64,000 nucleotides of DNA from Eonycteris spelaea (taxonomy: Eukaryota > Chordata > Mammalia > Chiroptera > Pteropodidae). The stretch's first letter is position 1; every line of letters starts with the position of its first letter. A program made the position numbers and the translations under genes. The notes beneath the pieces are model-generated. The model was not told where the DNA came from. It did no database searches and saw only the letters and a list, made by a program, of their open reading frames with translations. The stretch is taken from NCBI GenBank assembly GCA_003508835.1, contig PUFA01000070.1, positions 7,068,001 to 7,132,000 on the forward strand, written 5' to 3'. Below are positions 1-11,930 of this stretch, in pieces.

Positions 1-622
1 TATTATGAATTTAGTAACTTAAAATAACATCCATTTATTGTCTCACAATCTATGGGGCAGAAGTCTCAGCAGGTTTCACTGTGTTTTCTGTTTAAGGACT
101 CACAGGGCTGCATCAAGGTGTTGGCCAACCTGGCTGGGCTTTTCCCTGGAGGCTTTGGGGAAGAATCAGCTTCCAAGTTCATTCAGGTTGTTGTCAGAAT
201 TCAGTTTTTGTGCTTTTGAGAATGAAATCTCCATTTCCTTGCTGGCTGTCAACCAGGGGTCACTCTCACAGGCTAGAGAGGCCTACCATCTTGTGGCCCT
301 CCATCTTTAAATCAGCAATGGTCATCAAATCCCTCTCATATTTTCAATCTCCTTGACTTCCTCCACTGGTACCACTAGGGAAAACTCTCTGCTTTTAAAT
401 GGCCTATGTGATTAGACTGAGCCTACCAAATACTTTCCCTTTTGATTAACCCAACACCAACTGATTAGAAACCTTAATTAAAGATGCGAAAATTCCTTTT
501 ACCATAACATAATCACAAGAAGTGATATCTCTATATCCATAGGCTCTGTTCATACTTAAGGGGAGGAGATAATATAACGATTAGGGTCATAGAGGATCAT
601 TCTCAGAATTCTGTCTACTGCA
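1..622 (-). mobile_element. LTR of MaLR/MLT type, 3' end cut by window edge
   Basis: Read on the minus strand this has LTR order: a TG start (the + strand ends ...CTGCA at 622), a U3-like body, then an AATAAA signal (TTTATT at 34-39 on +) close to the window edge. Phrases such as GTGATTAGACTGAGCCTACC and TCTCACAATCTATGGGGCAG are recognisable diverged versions of a common mammalian LTR. Assignment to the MaLR/MLT group is from memory and the subfamily is not claimed. The last bases of the LTR lie outside the window. Confidence 0.65.
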
Positions 623-671
623 GACTTTATACACCTTCTTCTATTACCCACAGTTAACTGTAATTGTTTGT

Positions 672-902
672 TTTTTTTCTTATATTTAGCAAACCTTAAT
701 TTAGCATTTATTATGTACTAGGAACTACCTTATCATTTTAGGATACTATTCTTCTGTCCATTTTTCAAATGAGAAAAATAGAGGCACATAGAGGTGGGTA
801 TCCTGACCAAGATCACACAGCTGTAAAATAGAAGAAGTGGATTTCAAATCCAGGCAACCTAGCTCTGGAGTCTACTACACTCTTAACATTCTTCTATGCT
901 CC
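672..902 (-). repeat. MIR SINE
   Basis: Antisense MIR: the + strand reads from a 'gcatttattatgtacta' 3' part through 'gaccaagatcacacagctg' (the conserved core, inverted) to 'ggagtctactacactcttaac'. The order matches the complement of the MIR consensus, and the length is nearly full. Confidence 0.85.
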
Positions 903-1084
903 CTGGACAGCTGGAGTGCAACCCTAATGACAGTAAATCTCTTACTGAACTCCCTAAGCTTACTTCGGTACATAGCATTTAACTATTTGCGGTATAAATC
1001 AATATCAAATAAAACTTGAAGTCTTTCTTCAAACAATGTTATTAAATGATCATGTCTGAATCTGTGTCATATTCAACATCTATG

Positions 1085-1262
1085 GCACCACATATGCCAT
1101 ACATGTGTGCCAGGCATAATTCTAGACACTGGGGAAACAATAGGAGCAATCTAAACATATTACCTCCTCTTGGAATTTGTCTGGACATCAAAACATACAA
1201 ATAAATATCTAAATACAATATGATGTGGTAAGTGTTATAATAAAAAAATTTATTATCAGATG
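1085..1262 (-). repeat. L2 LINE 3' fragment
   Basis: The + strand has 'gtgccaggcataattctaga' followed by 'cactggggaaacaat', the complement of the L2 3' end ('...cagtgcctagaacagtgcctggcac...'). It then shows the AT-rich L2 tail region with 'tggtaagtgttata'. Confidence 0.75.
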
Positions 1263-1824
1263 AATTAACAGAATGTACTGAAAACATGAGGTCTATCTGA
1301 TTTCCTATATTTGAATGTTCCATATCAGAGCATATAAAATAGTAATTGGGAAATGACTTGAATAAAAGCAAAATCCTAAGAGCTGAACTATTAACTAATC
1401 AAGAAATTAAATTTCAAGTTTTCTCAGTATCCTATTCTCTTTGCTACATTTTGAAATTAATCAAATTCCCATAGGCAGAAAAGCTAATATAGGTAAGATC
1501 AACAACAGGGATTTGTCCCAATTGCTACTATGTGTGAATAATCTACTTTCTCTAGGTGGAGTTTGAGTGGAAGCACTTCAAATCACATCAGTGTCAAAAT
1601 TAGTCTTCTTGATTAATGTCATGTTTTATAACAAGCATTTGTAAATCAGTCAGCCTCTGCCACTATAAAGTGGGGCATCTGTTAATGCGCGTTTATATGT
1701 GCTCATCGATTAAACTTAATTATCTTTCCCTGTGGTTTTCAACCAAAGATAATCTACATGCAAATGTATGGCTTCTTTTGAGATTAGCAGAAATTCTGCA
1801 TGAAGAGTAAAGGAGAGGAAAACA
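1263..1824. other. No gene seen; unassigned AT-rich DNA
   Basis: I recognise no repeat family or exon here. The open frame near 1,616-1,810 is short, lacks splice context and resembles chance. Confidence 0.6.
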
Positions 1825-2035
1825 AATGAAGTTAGCATTTATTAAACAACGATTATGTTTCATCTACTTTTGATATATTGTTTTATTTAAATCTCACAAT
1901 ACTGCCTGACGTTTCTAGTATAATCCCTTGTTTACAAATAAAAACCCCGAGGTTTGGTAAGATTACAAAAATTGTATACGATCATACGGGTCACATTTAG
2001 CTCTTTCATACCTAGCATTCACCACCTGTAGGCAT
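1825..2035 (-). repeat. MIR SINE, diverged
   Basis: Antisense MIR order: 'gcatttattaaacaacgatt', 'aatctcacaatactgcctg', 'cttgtttacaaataaaaac', 'gatcatacgggtcacattta', then 'agcattcaccacctg'. It is strongly diverged. Confidence 0.6.
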
Positions 2036-2937
2036 CTAAAAAGAGTGCACGTCAACAGATTTTAGAATAAAAAGTAATTTCCAGTTAGATACTTCCAGAA
2101 GATGTTTTAATTTCATTTATTTTTTTTTTTTTCTCATTTTAGTGTGACACAAAGCACTGTATGAGCATAGTTCTCTGGATGCTATGTTCAGTCCAGAGAA
2201 ACATATGTTCTCACAATGTTCACTTCGGCCATTAGCACTGTCTCTGCCATGTCTCTTCTGTTGTGATGATACACTGAGAGCCTCTCGGTTCCACCTTCAC
2301 AACCCTCTATTCTTTTGTACTCTAGTTCTAACCAGCTGGTAACAAGGGGGGCAAAAATAAACAAATGGTTCAAGTCTGGAGGGATTTTTTCTGGGACTCA
2401 GCTGAGGGCCAAACCTGATGTTCTCCCAAATTACAAGTATATTAAAGCCATGATCCAAATGCTCCGATAATCATTAAGGAAACAGGTTCACACCCAAAAC
2501 ATAATTTGAAAATAAGCAAATTTATGTTTGAATTTCTCAAGTAATATGAAAATGACTTTTAGATTGCAGCAACACTTAATAATAGCTCTTTTCCATCCAT
2601 TTCCTATAGTAACACAACTGCCGACCTCCAAATTATCAGAAAAATTCCCATTGAAACCTTAGAATATGCACGCCTTATTTTTGTAGCACTCTTTTCTTTT
2701 TTAAACCCTCATGACAGATAAAAGAGGAAGAATTTTTCTTACAAGTTAACCCTCAGAGTAGGATGCAAAGGGAACAAAATTATAAGCAAAGCAAGGACCC
2801 ATTTACTAGGTAGGAGAAGGGAAAGGTTAAAAATATTCTAATGTTAATAATTTAAAAAATTCATACTCTATGAGTGAGCTTATACTTGACTAGAAATTTG
2901 AAAAAAGAAAACATCCAAACAATGAAACTCTTCACAA
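2036..2937. other. No gene seen; unassigned DNA
   Basis: It holds a poly(T) run near 2,120-2,132 and otherwise complex sequence without a recognisable repeat. The minus-strand open frame at 2,188-2,373 has no family match that I can see. Confidence 0.55.
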
Positions 2938-3590
2938 AATATTTAACAACTTTATTAATTTATAACTTACATACCATACAGTTCACCCATTCGAGTGTAC
3001 AATTCACTGTTGTTTTTTTTTAGTATTCACAGATGTTCAACCATCAGTACAAACTAATTTTCAACAATTTTCTCATCTCAGAAAGACCCCAGTAGGTAGA
3101 GCATGAAGGATTTTAAGGAAGTGAACCTACTCTGTTATGATACTATAATGGTGGAACATATCAATATACATTCCTCAGACCCATAGAATGTAGAACAATT
3201 GGAATGAATCCTAAATGTATACTATGGACTTTGAGCGATAATAACATGTAAGTTCATTAGTTGTAACAAATGTACCACTCTGGTACAGGATGTTGATAGT
3301 GGAGCAGGCTGCATGTGTGTGGGGAAATGAGGGGTGGTCAGGGAGTATATGGGAAATCTCTGTACCTTATGCTCAATTTTGCTGTGAAGCTGATTGTGCT
3401 TTAAAAAACAAAGTCTATTAAAAAGAAAAGAAAAGAAACCTTGTATCAATCAGTAGAAAGTCTCTACCTCTTCATTCCTTGGTTCTTGACAACAACACAT
3501 ATTACTTTCTGTCTCTATGGCTTTTGCCTTTTCCAGCAATTTCATACATGATTATCTGCATTAGATAAAATCACACCAATGTAAGTAATA
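2938..3590 (-). mobile_element. Old L1 3' region, split by a later L1
   Basis: Antisense L1. Part one is 2,938-3,100 ('cataccatacagttcaccca', 'gtgtacaattcactgttg', 'ttctcatctcagaaagaccc'). Part two is 3,437-3,590 ('ttactttctgtctctatggc', 'cagcaatttcatac'). In intact relatives these two parts are adjacent, so 3,101-3,436 is an insertion. Confidence 0.75.
3101..3436 (+). mobile_element. L1 3' UTR and tail, nested in an older L1
   Basis: Sense L1 3' UTR: 'gatactataatggtggaaca', 'ggactttgagcgataat', 'gtaacaaatgtaccactctg', 'atgggaaatctctgtacctt', ending in an (AAAAG)n tail at 3,419-3,436. It resembles the L1MA/L1MB group, though the subfamily is not certain. It interrupts an opposite-strand L1, so it is the younger of the two. 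Confidence 0.8.
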
Positions 3591-4005
3591 AAAAATTATT
3601 TGCTAAACTGATGGGATGTACTTTGGGTTGCCCTAGGATAATGCCAGCTTCTTAGATTAAAACCTTTCTGTTCTTCTTCCAAAAGACAAACTAACCAAAA
3701 AGATGAGTACACAAAACCACACAAAACTTCCTTCTTTGACATAACTTGAACACAGAGAGCACCACAGTTTTCAAAGTATAAGGAAAGAAATTAACACCAA
3801 ACTCCAACAGACATAACTATGACCTCACTCCATAAGCCTGTGTGAAAATAATGTGGTGCCTGAAGAGATTCGGTGAAAAAAAAAATAGTGGGGCTCAGAC
3901 AAAATCATATCTAAAATGGTAAGCCCCCCCAAATCTACAGAAATTTTAAAATTGGTCTGAGATCTGGTAGATATGAACACTGGTTAGAGTAAAAGTACTT
4001 GAAAG
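3591..4005. other. No gene seen; unassigned DNA
   Basis: Complex sequence with short A and C runs (about 3,876 and 3,926). I recognise no repeat family. Confidence 0.5.
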
Positions 4006-4552
4006 TGTTGGGGAGAGGGAGAAATCCTCACAACTTTATCCTTCTCAAGTTCTTATGGCTGGACTAATAACAAAATTGACACAAGTCGATTAACAGGAGG
4101 AAAACAATTTAATATGTGTGCACAGATCACAGACGATGCTCAAGATCATGATATGATGCTCAGGGAAATGATAAACCAGTCAGCTTTTTCTACTTTTTAG
4201 ATAAAGAAACAATAAATTTGTGAAGAATTGACAAGAAGTCAAAAAAGTTAGTGCACGTTAGTAAGGAATCTAAGCAAGGCTTGGGTTTGGGTAGTAAATT
4301 AATAAAGAGGTAACAAGGTTTGTTTATGTACGCTTTTTGGTTCTGGTTTCCTTAACTTTAACAATAAGGATGTCTCTCTCCCTTGCACGTAGGTGGGCTC
4401 CTTTCAGAGGGGAGATTTATTTTCTGCATTTAAAAAGACAAGGGAGGGTCAATGTACCCTTCTTGCACTAGCTGCTTGCTGACTAACTTTAATTCAAAGT
4501 AATCAATATGCCATAGATCAGATATTTGGGGGCAGCCTACCTGGGTCCTGAA
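4006..4552 (-). mobile_element. Probable solo LTR (ERV1-like)
   Basis: On the minus strand the right half of the LTR resembles a U5 of class I endogenous retroviruses: 'gtcaattttgttattagtcc' followed by 'agccataagaacttgaga' and a pyrimidine-rich end closing with CCCCAACA (the + strand starts TGTTGGGG at 4,006). An ATTAAA signal lies at 4,109-4,114 (TTTAAT on +). The far end near 4,552 is not firmly placed. I see no flanking internal retroviral sequence. Confidence 0.5.
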
Positions 4553-4859
4553 AAAAGTATGCGGGATCTGAAGAGGCAAATTCAAAATGTGATCTCTTCT
4601 GGAAATATGAAGTGAATGGGATCAAGGGCGCATCTCCCAAAGATCTGGTGATAAAGGAAAGAAGAAAGTAAGGGAGAATTTGAGTATCCCGGAAACAAAA
4701 GAGAAGAACAAAATCCAAAGACATGCCTGTCCATTTCTCCAAAACACAAACCATCATCCTGTGTGTTCCCCTAAACCTTTACTCATACACACATAAATTA
4801 TGAATGTAGACCTAAGAATAAAAAGAAGGAAATCTAGTTAACTTGCATTAAAAACAAAA
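4553..4859. other. No gene seen; unassigned DNA
   Basis: The minus-strand open frame at 4,518-4,757 partly overlaps the LTR and has no recognisable product. Confidence 0.5.
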
Positions 4860-5320
4860 GACTTTCCTACAATGAAAACAAAACTAAAATCAAAGCCATC
4901 CAGTAGATGAAAAATCTTCCTCTATCAAAGATAAATAACAACAAAGGAGAAGAAACTTAAATTGTAAAACAATGTTCCAACTTGGTTTAAATATACCTAT
5001 AAAGGATTTGCAGAGACTAGTGAAATACCTAAATCAGAAATCCATAAACTCAAAACAGAAATAGGCAAAACCCCAGAAAGGCATAAAAATATTTTTCTGA
5101 CTGAACTCAGAAAGAAATTGAAGAATAAGTCAAAAATTCTATAAATATCATTGCTACAAACAAAAAAGAAAATGACAAAAGAATCTTACAAAAAATAAAT
5201 TACAAGTACTAGATTTAACTAAAAATTTTATAATAATAAAAATTAAAGAAAGGCTTGAAAACAACCAAATAAACAAAAATAAGATAAAGAGTGAAGTAAA
5301 AATGATCAGGACGGGGTGGG
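4860..5320 (+). mobile_element. Possible L1/HAL1 ORF1 5' part
   Basis: Phrases such as 'gatttgcagagactagtgaa', 'aataggcaaaaccccagaaa' and 'ctgaactcagaaagaaattg' resemble the A-rich coiled-coil coding part of ancient L1/HAL1 ORF1. It is heavily decayed and no long frame survives. Confidence 0.45.
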
Positions 5321-5454
5321 AGAGAATGGTGATAATGAATAGATAGGCAAAGAAGATCTAAGCACTGTATAATTTGACTGTCTAGATTAAAAACCAAACA
5401 AACATATTCAAAGCAAGAACACAAACTTTCCAGATTGTGAAAAGGTAAAATTTC

Positions 5455-6290
5455 ATTTCTTTCTCAGAAATACTTATGCCTTTTATTTTTCTTTATTGCC
5501 ATACTGCACTGTAAAGTATATCCAGAACAATGTTGAATAAAAGTGGTGAGAACAGACACCTTGCCTTGCTCCCAGCCTTAGTAGAAAAGCATTCAGTATG
5601 TTAGCCCTTGATATTTGTTCATGTTCTTAATTAGTTTGAGAAGTTGATGCCCTTAATTAATTTGGTTTTATTAAAGGTTTTTTTTTCATAAATGTGTTTG
5701 AATATAATCCTATTCACCTTTTCAGCATCTACTGATATATCACATATATTACTCCTTTATTCTGTAAATTTAGTTGATATTTAAATTGATTAATTTTCCA
5801 ATTTAAATAGCCTTGGAACCCTACTATGAATGACACTTAGACATGATAGATTATTTTGGTAATTTATATACGTAATGTATATTTGTTTTAATTAAGTATA
5901 TAATTTATGTGTGTATATATATATATACACATGCTTAATTTTTAAATATTTAGATAAATATTTTTGTGCCTACGTTTTTTGTTAGTTTTCTTTCCTTATA
6001 ATGTTATATAATTTTACTATTGGTATAATGCTGGCTTTATAAAATATGTTGGCAAATGTTCTCTCTTACACTATTTTTTCAAGAATTTTGATTATTTGAT
6101 CAAGGATTTGGATTATTTTGTTCTTAAATATTTGGTAGAATTTATCAGGAAAGCCATCTGGACCTGGATTAACTTGGTGGAGATGTTTTAATTAGAAACA
6201 TAGTATCTCTAATAAGGATAGGCCTGTTCCCCTTTCTATTTCTTCTTCTGCCAGATTTGATATCTTGTATCTTTTAAAAACTTAAAGTTG
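5455..6290 (-). mobile_element. Antisense L1 ORF2 fragment
   Basis: The + strand shows the complement of L1 reverse-transcriptase coding sequence: 'caatgttgaataaaagtggt', 'cttgccttgctcccagcctt', 'ttttcagcatctactgatat', 'ataatgctggctttataaaa', 'tttggtagaatttatcagga', 'gccatctggacctgg'. An AT-rich patch lies at 5,860-5,960. No intact frame remains. Confidence 0.85.
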
Positions 6291-7433
6291 TCAAACTAAT
6301 TAGCATATAGCCCTTGGGACTGTACGCAATAAAATATCCCCATATTTGGTAATCTACAGCAACACTGCTCCTGCTCACAGGTACAGTAAGATAGGTAGGA
6401 AAAGAGAGGGCTGTGTCTCTTTTATCTTACCCGTGGGCCAACAGATGGATATCAAAGATTAGTAGGTGTTAAATGTGTGTCTGTGTGTGTGTAGAAAATT
6501 TGATTCAGAATATAATTTTGTATTGACAGCCCACTGCAGTTCAGTTCCCCAAAAAGCTTATACAGATAGACACTAGCATGAGGAACAGGGATTGGGCAAA
6601 GGAATAAACTGACTTGTGATTCAGCTCTAGTCAAATTCTCAGGTGAGCCCTTGGGAATTCTAGAGGTGGAGTGGCCCTTAAAAGCTATCCTGACTTGGCA
6701 CTGGGGACATAGTCATTATATCCCTGCATTGATTAGCCATCAGATATGGGCTGCCTCTGGAAGAAGATGTGATCTTGGGTGAGACAATTTTCTTCTTTCA
6801 GGGTAATCTCCTGAAAAGAGCTGGCAGGGAAGGGCTGAATTCTAGCATCATTCTCAGCAGCTGTGGGAATTAGTCCTTCATTCCTGATTGAGGGTATTGG
6901 CAGCACATTCCAGCATCCACCACACAGCCAACTTCTTCAATTACTACCATTGACAGATAAATTCAATTCATTCTAAAATGTTTACCTTCTTATGTTCCAT
7001 ACCCCTTTAAGTATGTCTGCTTATCAGCATGCTCGTGTATGAAAAAGATTCACTGACAAACTCAGTCAGCTGAAATTGTAAAGATGCTCATCCAAAAGAT
7101 ACTAATGTCATGCAAACCAAGTTGTCTATTCCCCAGATAAAAGTATAATTGTAGGGTGTTGGCTTGCCAGTAATTTTTAATATGTTGTCTAATTTAGGCA
7201 ATATATCAAGAATCTTTATCAAGACACAAAGTAATATGTCTCTCTGAAACTTGTCAGAGCTTACTAAATATTATGTGTTGAGGATAGTAAAGTAATTTGT
7301 ATAAATCACTAAAGAACGGTTCTAATAAATGATGTATTATTTATTCTATCAAATTACTTGTTCTCCAACTCCCCAGTGCTAATAATCCCAGCATGTGCCC
7401 TTTCTTTTAAAATAAGGATAAAGGAAGAGAATT
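6291..7433. other. No gene seen; unassigned DNA
   Basis: It includes a short GT run at about 6,475-6,493. The rest is complex and I cannot assign it to a repeat or exon. Confidence 0.55.
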
Positions 7434-8026
7434 TGGGGGTCCAAATCAGAATTGTTGTGACCGGAATAACCAGACTCAACCTGAGTGCTTTGATATTAGA
7501 GGCAGTTTATTAGCCGGCGGCTGTCCTTCCAAAGGAGCAGCCTCGACCCATTTCAGGTCCACAGTTTTATACCTAAAAATCCATTAATCACTATATCCCA
7601 ATCACAATGGATCTATACATCATCTACTCATTACCCATCACCAAATGGTGGTCTGATATGATGTGTAAGCGGGGGCACAGAAGCAGAAAGCGAAAAGTTA
7701 AAAGGTCAGATTCCCATACCATGTTTCCCATAAATTCTTCCTACTCTTTCTTGTGGGAACAGAGTTAAACAATAGCCTACTGATGTAATCGCCAGGTATT
7801 CAATCAGGAAATGTGGCTGCTGTGCCGGTTGGCATAGAGGCTTCTAGTCTTAACCCCTTCTTTCATCTTTCTAGGGGCACATCATCACAAGAATCAACAG
7901 ATGTAGTCCAAGATTGCTTGCCTCATTCTGATGGATTTCTCATGATTTCTTCCTTTATTAAGAAACAGAGGAAGAAGGTTGAAAATAGCTTATTCTCAGC
8001 TGCAACTATAATTATTACGCTCCCCA
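7434..8026 (-). mobile_element. Probable solo LTR of an endogenous retrovirus
   Basis: On the minus strand the 593-bp block begins TGGGGAGC and ends GGACCCCCA, giving short inverted ends (TGGGG...CCCCA). It contains a TATA-box sequence TATAAAAC (7,564-7,571) and, about 55 bases downstream, AATAAA (7,506-7,511), the promoter-to-poly(A) order of an LTR. I see no primer-binding site next to the U5 end or polypurine tract next to the U3 end, so it looks like a solo LTR. No clean target-site duplication was found, and the family is not named. Confidence 0.6.
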
Positions 8027-9144
8027 AAGTGTCATCAAGCATTTAAATAAATAATGATGCCATTTCAACATAAAGAATAAAGTTCCGCTCCATTGTTTCC
8101 ATTCTCAAATGTATTAAAAATGTGTCTCTGCACCAGGAGAGGAGGGGGACAATTACTCTGCACTTAACTGTATGGCAGGACCTTAACTGATGACATGCAT
8201 GGCCTCTCAAGGACTTTGCTTTGTATTCTAATTCCGGAGGTTGAGAAAAGGGCAAAAGTCACTGGTCCCTGTGGGCTACATTAATACCTTGGCATTCTGG
8301 GGCACTTTGCTATAAACTAGTTTCATTTTGTCTAATTTCGCCACCGCTTTAGTGGCCTTAACTAAGCCTTATGACAGAGCAAGTTTTGCCAGACCTGTAG
8401 ATAGTTTTACATGCATATAGACCAGAGGTAAGTAAGCAGAAATAATAGTCTATTTAAAGATAACTGCCTGTATATTAGATATGCATCTGAACAACAGCAC
8501 AAACAGACCTTTTATCTTTCTATTAGGTGCTCTCTAATATAAAGATTGGGAGTCACAAGATTTGGATCTGTTAAGGGGCATTGGAGGAAGGGGCAGTATT
8601 ATTCCCTAAGATGTCTCCACTTCCTTCCTCATCCTCCCTAGGTAGGGGGAAAAGACTTACAAGATCCCTAAATTTGTAAAGAATAAATAGGGCATTTTCA
8701 GCAGAGCTCTGCTCTTCAGCCTCTGAGTAGCTGGGAGCAAACCTCCTCTGTCACTCCTCTGTAGCAGGGGCTCACCAGTCCACTGCTATCTGTAACCAGG
8801 TGGCTAGTTCTAACTTTGAGTTGCAGTATTAGGAAGCTGCATGCTCATATGTATAAGCCACGCATTCCAACTTAGCATTTACCAAAAACAAGCTAATATA
8901 TATTACCTCCCCCTGCATTCCTTTATTTCTGAATTTGTTGAGAACTTAGTTATGGAACAGGAGTGCATTGTTCCCTCTTGCCCAAAGATTCCCAACATTT
9001 TCTGCCTGGACCAGGAAAACTCTGCGAAATGAAACAAAAGTGAGAAATGGCAAACTAAAAGTACGTGTGGAGCGGCTGTTGGAGGAGCCCACACGTGAGA
9101 TGTTAGGTTTGGGGTTACTCTTTGAACTTGTATTTTTCTTTAAT
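8027..9144. other. No gene seen; unassigned DNA
   Basis: The stretch 8,560-8,830 is richer in G+C and contains AATAAA at about 8,683 followed by a CT-rich part, so it could be another LTR. I could not place its ends. Confidence 0.45.
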
Positions 9145-9267
9145 TTCTTTCTTTCTTTCTTTCCTTCCTTCCTTTCCTTCCTTCCTTCCTTCCTTCCTTC
9201 CTTCCTTCCTTCCTCCTTCCTTCCTTCCTTTCTTTCTTTCTTTCTTTCTTTCTTTCTCTCTTCTTTT
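9145..9267. repeat. (TTTC)n(TTCC)n polypyrimidine microsatellite
   Basis: About 120 bases of TTTC and TTCC units, uninterrupted pyrimidine on the + strand. It is responsible for the long low-complexity open frames on both strands here, which are not genes. Confidence 0.97.
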
Positions 9268-9414
9268 TGATTCTTTTCTTTCAAGATATACATGGGGCTA
9301 GATTTTAATTGCTGTGACATCAGTAAGAGATGTCAAACCTTAGGGGACATTACATTTTCACCTTGCTGGATTTAAACAGGTTATGGCAATTTTGCCCACA
9401 GGCAAATGACTGGT

Positions 9415-9446
<32 letters not shown>

Positions 9447-11789
9447 TGAAACTGAAACTTAAGCAGAGTTGGCCTCAGTAAAGATCTGGCCTCAGTCAAA
9501 TCCCTGGCAACCTGGGGCTCTACTAACAGAGACCCACTGGGAAGCCTCCAGCAAGTTGCAGATGGCCCAGTTCACCTTAAAAAGCAGACACATTTTTTCT
9601 AAAAGAGTGTGACTGAGGCAATGTTCCATTGTTACAAGTCTTACAGGTCTTATAGGCACTGTTGGACAGAAATATTTGCCACTTTAGAGTAAAAGAGAGT
9701 CGAGTTCTAGTGTTCCAGAGAGCACTCATGAGGTTCTGGCTTGACTTTTTTAGTTCCAGGCCTGGGTAGGCTTCCCTAATTATTATTTTTTGGACATTTT
9801 GAATTGTTTTCTGGGCCCAAAAAGGGAAACATGTTGAGACTAGCCTTGGATGAATAAGGCTTGTCCACAAATTCATTTTGATTCTAGGCTGGTTAATTAT
9901 AATTGAAATGACAAATATTCTCAGGGAAACAACTTTGGGGTCTCCAAATATGACTAAAGAAAAAGGCATGGCATCAATAATAGTCGCCCAGAAACCAATG
10001 CCTGTTTACAAAGGAAAGATGCTATGGCACTTTATAATAGAGTCCGTACTCAGTACTGGGAGCAGTTGAAATCAAGAGGTTTTGAATACATCCCAAGTGG
10101 CTAAAAGACATCTTACCTAAATCCTGATGTTTGCAACTGTCAACAATGCCAATTTCTCTCTGAGAGAGAAAGCACTATGTCCAAGAAAATCCTCCCAACT
10201 CCCAGATATGCATGTTGATAGTGCCTAAATTAGCTGTCACTGAAATATTTATCTTAATGGAGTTTAAATTTATAGGTAGTGGTTGCAGGCAACTGGCATG
10301 GAATGATCAACACCCCCTTCTTTTCTCTCTAAGGGCACTGAGTCTCTGCCACAGGCTTGGTAACCCTGGCTTCTGGCAACATTATTCTGTGTAGAAGAAT
10401 TCCAGGCACTAGAAATCGGCTTGTTTTCGAAATTTGCTGGGTGTGGAGGCAATGCTGTAATAACGTTTTTTTCTTATTAATCCTTTAGATTCTTTAAAGT
10501 GAGAAATATCAGAGACTCGACATTACAAATTCTGAAGGCCTACATGAAGAACTACACCTATATCTGTGAGGTGCATCTCAGAAGACAGATGCTGAAAGAC
10601 CAACTCTACCCAGTCATCCTTACGCTGAGGCTGAGCTAAATGACAAATCTGGGAGGAAACTTTGGGTCTTACTTACAGCTTAGAAATTTTCAACCTCAAA
10701 CATTTAATTCCACAGTGGAAATAATTTGATATCAGACTTTAATTCATTTGGACTTTAATACATTTTGACTTTAACTTGAAAGAAGATTAATCTTTGAACT
10801 TTAGTTTTGCCCTGGGACTTTTATAATACTGGGGGTCTTTATGATGAAATTTGGGGTATTTTTATGGTGTTGGCATGCCCTTAATAAGAATTTTTATGCT
10901 TTCTTTTTGTTGTCATTAGATATCATTGAAGAACCTCTAATATGCTGTGGGAAAACATAACTGGACATAATTTGGAAATGGAAATAGAATAGAGAATGAA
11001 TTTTCGACTTTGGAATGAGACTGGCCTTAAAGCTGACTGACTTAAATCCATTTCAAGGCATTTTAGAGGCATATTTTACAGTGGTCTACAGGTCCCAGTA
11101 GAATCCAAAAGGACAGGAAGTAAGAATTTGGAGAACAACTTTATGAATATAAGAGTGAAACTGTCCTAATAGCTTGTGCATCTCCTCCTCTGAGGGCTAA
11201 GCACGATATTATTATTTGAATGTAATAGGTTAAGAGAAAAATTAATCTGGGGAATTTGGGGATAAAGCTCATTCCATAATTCTGATGTTTCCTTCCAAGT
11301 GGATGCAGAACTATTAGAGTTATCCTATAGCCTCTCTCTCATTTTCCTCTTACTCCATTTGCAAGGAAGCTGAGTAATTTATCTGACTGGCAAACTGGAG
11401 AAGACTAAACTTAGTGTGCTCATCTCTCTGAGACTCTGACTGGGAGAGGGAGCTACTTGCAGGCAGTAAGCTTTTCCTTAGTTTTTCTAGAATATAGACT
11501 AATTAATAGGCTTTATCCTTGCTGCAGGGGTAGGAGAGAGGAGAGAAGAGAGAAGTGGAAGGGGTGCTAAGAGAAATCAAGGCGGGAGGTCTGTCTCAGT
11601 CCTATGCAGGCAAATCTGGGAGTTATTAGCAAGCACATGAACTCACTTAACTCAATGTAAATATTGATTGTTATCCTCCATATGCCACTTTTTATTTCTC
11701 GATTTTCACAGAAATGGGTTCAGGAAAAGGGATGATACTCTTTAATTGATCTTCTTGAAGACTCTCAATAAGATGAAGACTGACCTCTA
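9268..11789. other. No gene seen; unassigned, possibly LTR-retroelement derived
   Basis: It contains a (TTTTG)n run at 9,413-9,447. The minus-strand open frame at 9,577-9,969 (about 130 codons) has no recognisable domain. The part around 10,700-10,870, with recurring 'gactttaa' and 'gggactttt' phrases, reads like the 3' internal part of a MaLR-type element, but this is weak. Confidence 0.4.
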
Positions 11790-11930
11790 TAATTTGCTAG
11801 TAATGAGGTCTGGCCATCTCTCTGAAATGTAGTTTGCACATCTGTAAAACTAAAAATATAAAATCTACTTCACTGCATGGCAGTGAACATTAAACAAAAT
11901 TTAGGGGATTACTAAATATGAATAATTTTA
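11790..11930 (+). repeat. MIR SINE fragment, diverged
   Basis: The order 'tctggccatctctctgaaat', 'tgcacatctgtaaaactaaa', 'atctacttcactgcatgg', 'gaacattaaacaaaat' follows the sense MIR 3' half. Confidence 0.5.

Noticed and set aside
5860..5960. AT-rich patch as a possible origin or attachment site
   Set aside because: It lies inside an antisense L1 and is ordinary simple sequence.
8946..9320. Lys/Glu/Arg-rich (minus) and Phe/Leu/Ser-rich (plus) open frames of 100-124 codons
   Set aside because: They are produced by the TTTC/TTCC microsatellite.
9577..9969. 130-codon minus-strand open frame beginning with ATG
   Set aside because: No domain, signal or family similarity recognised; the sequence around it looks like decayed retroelement DNA.
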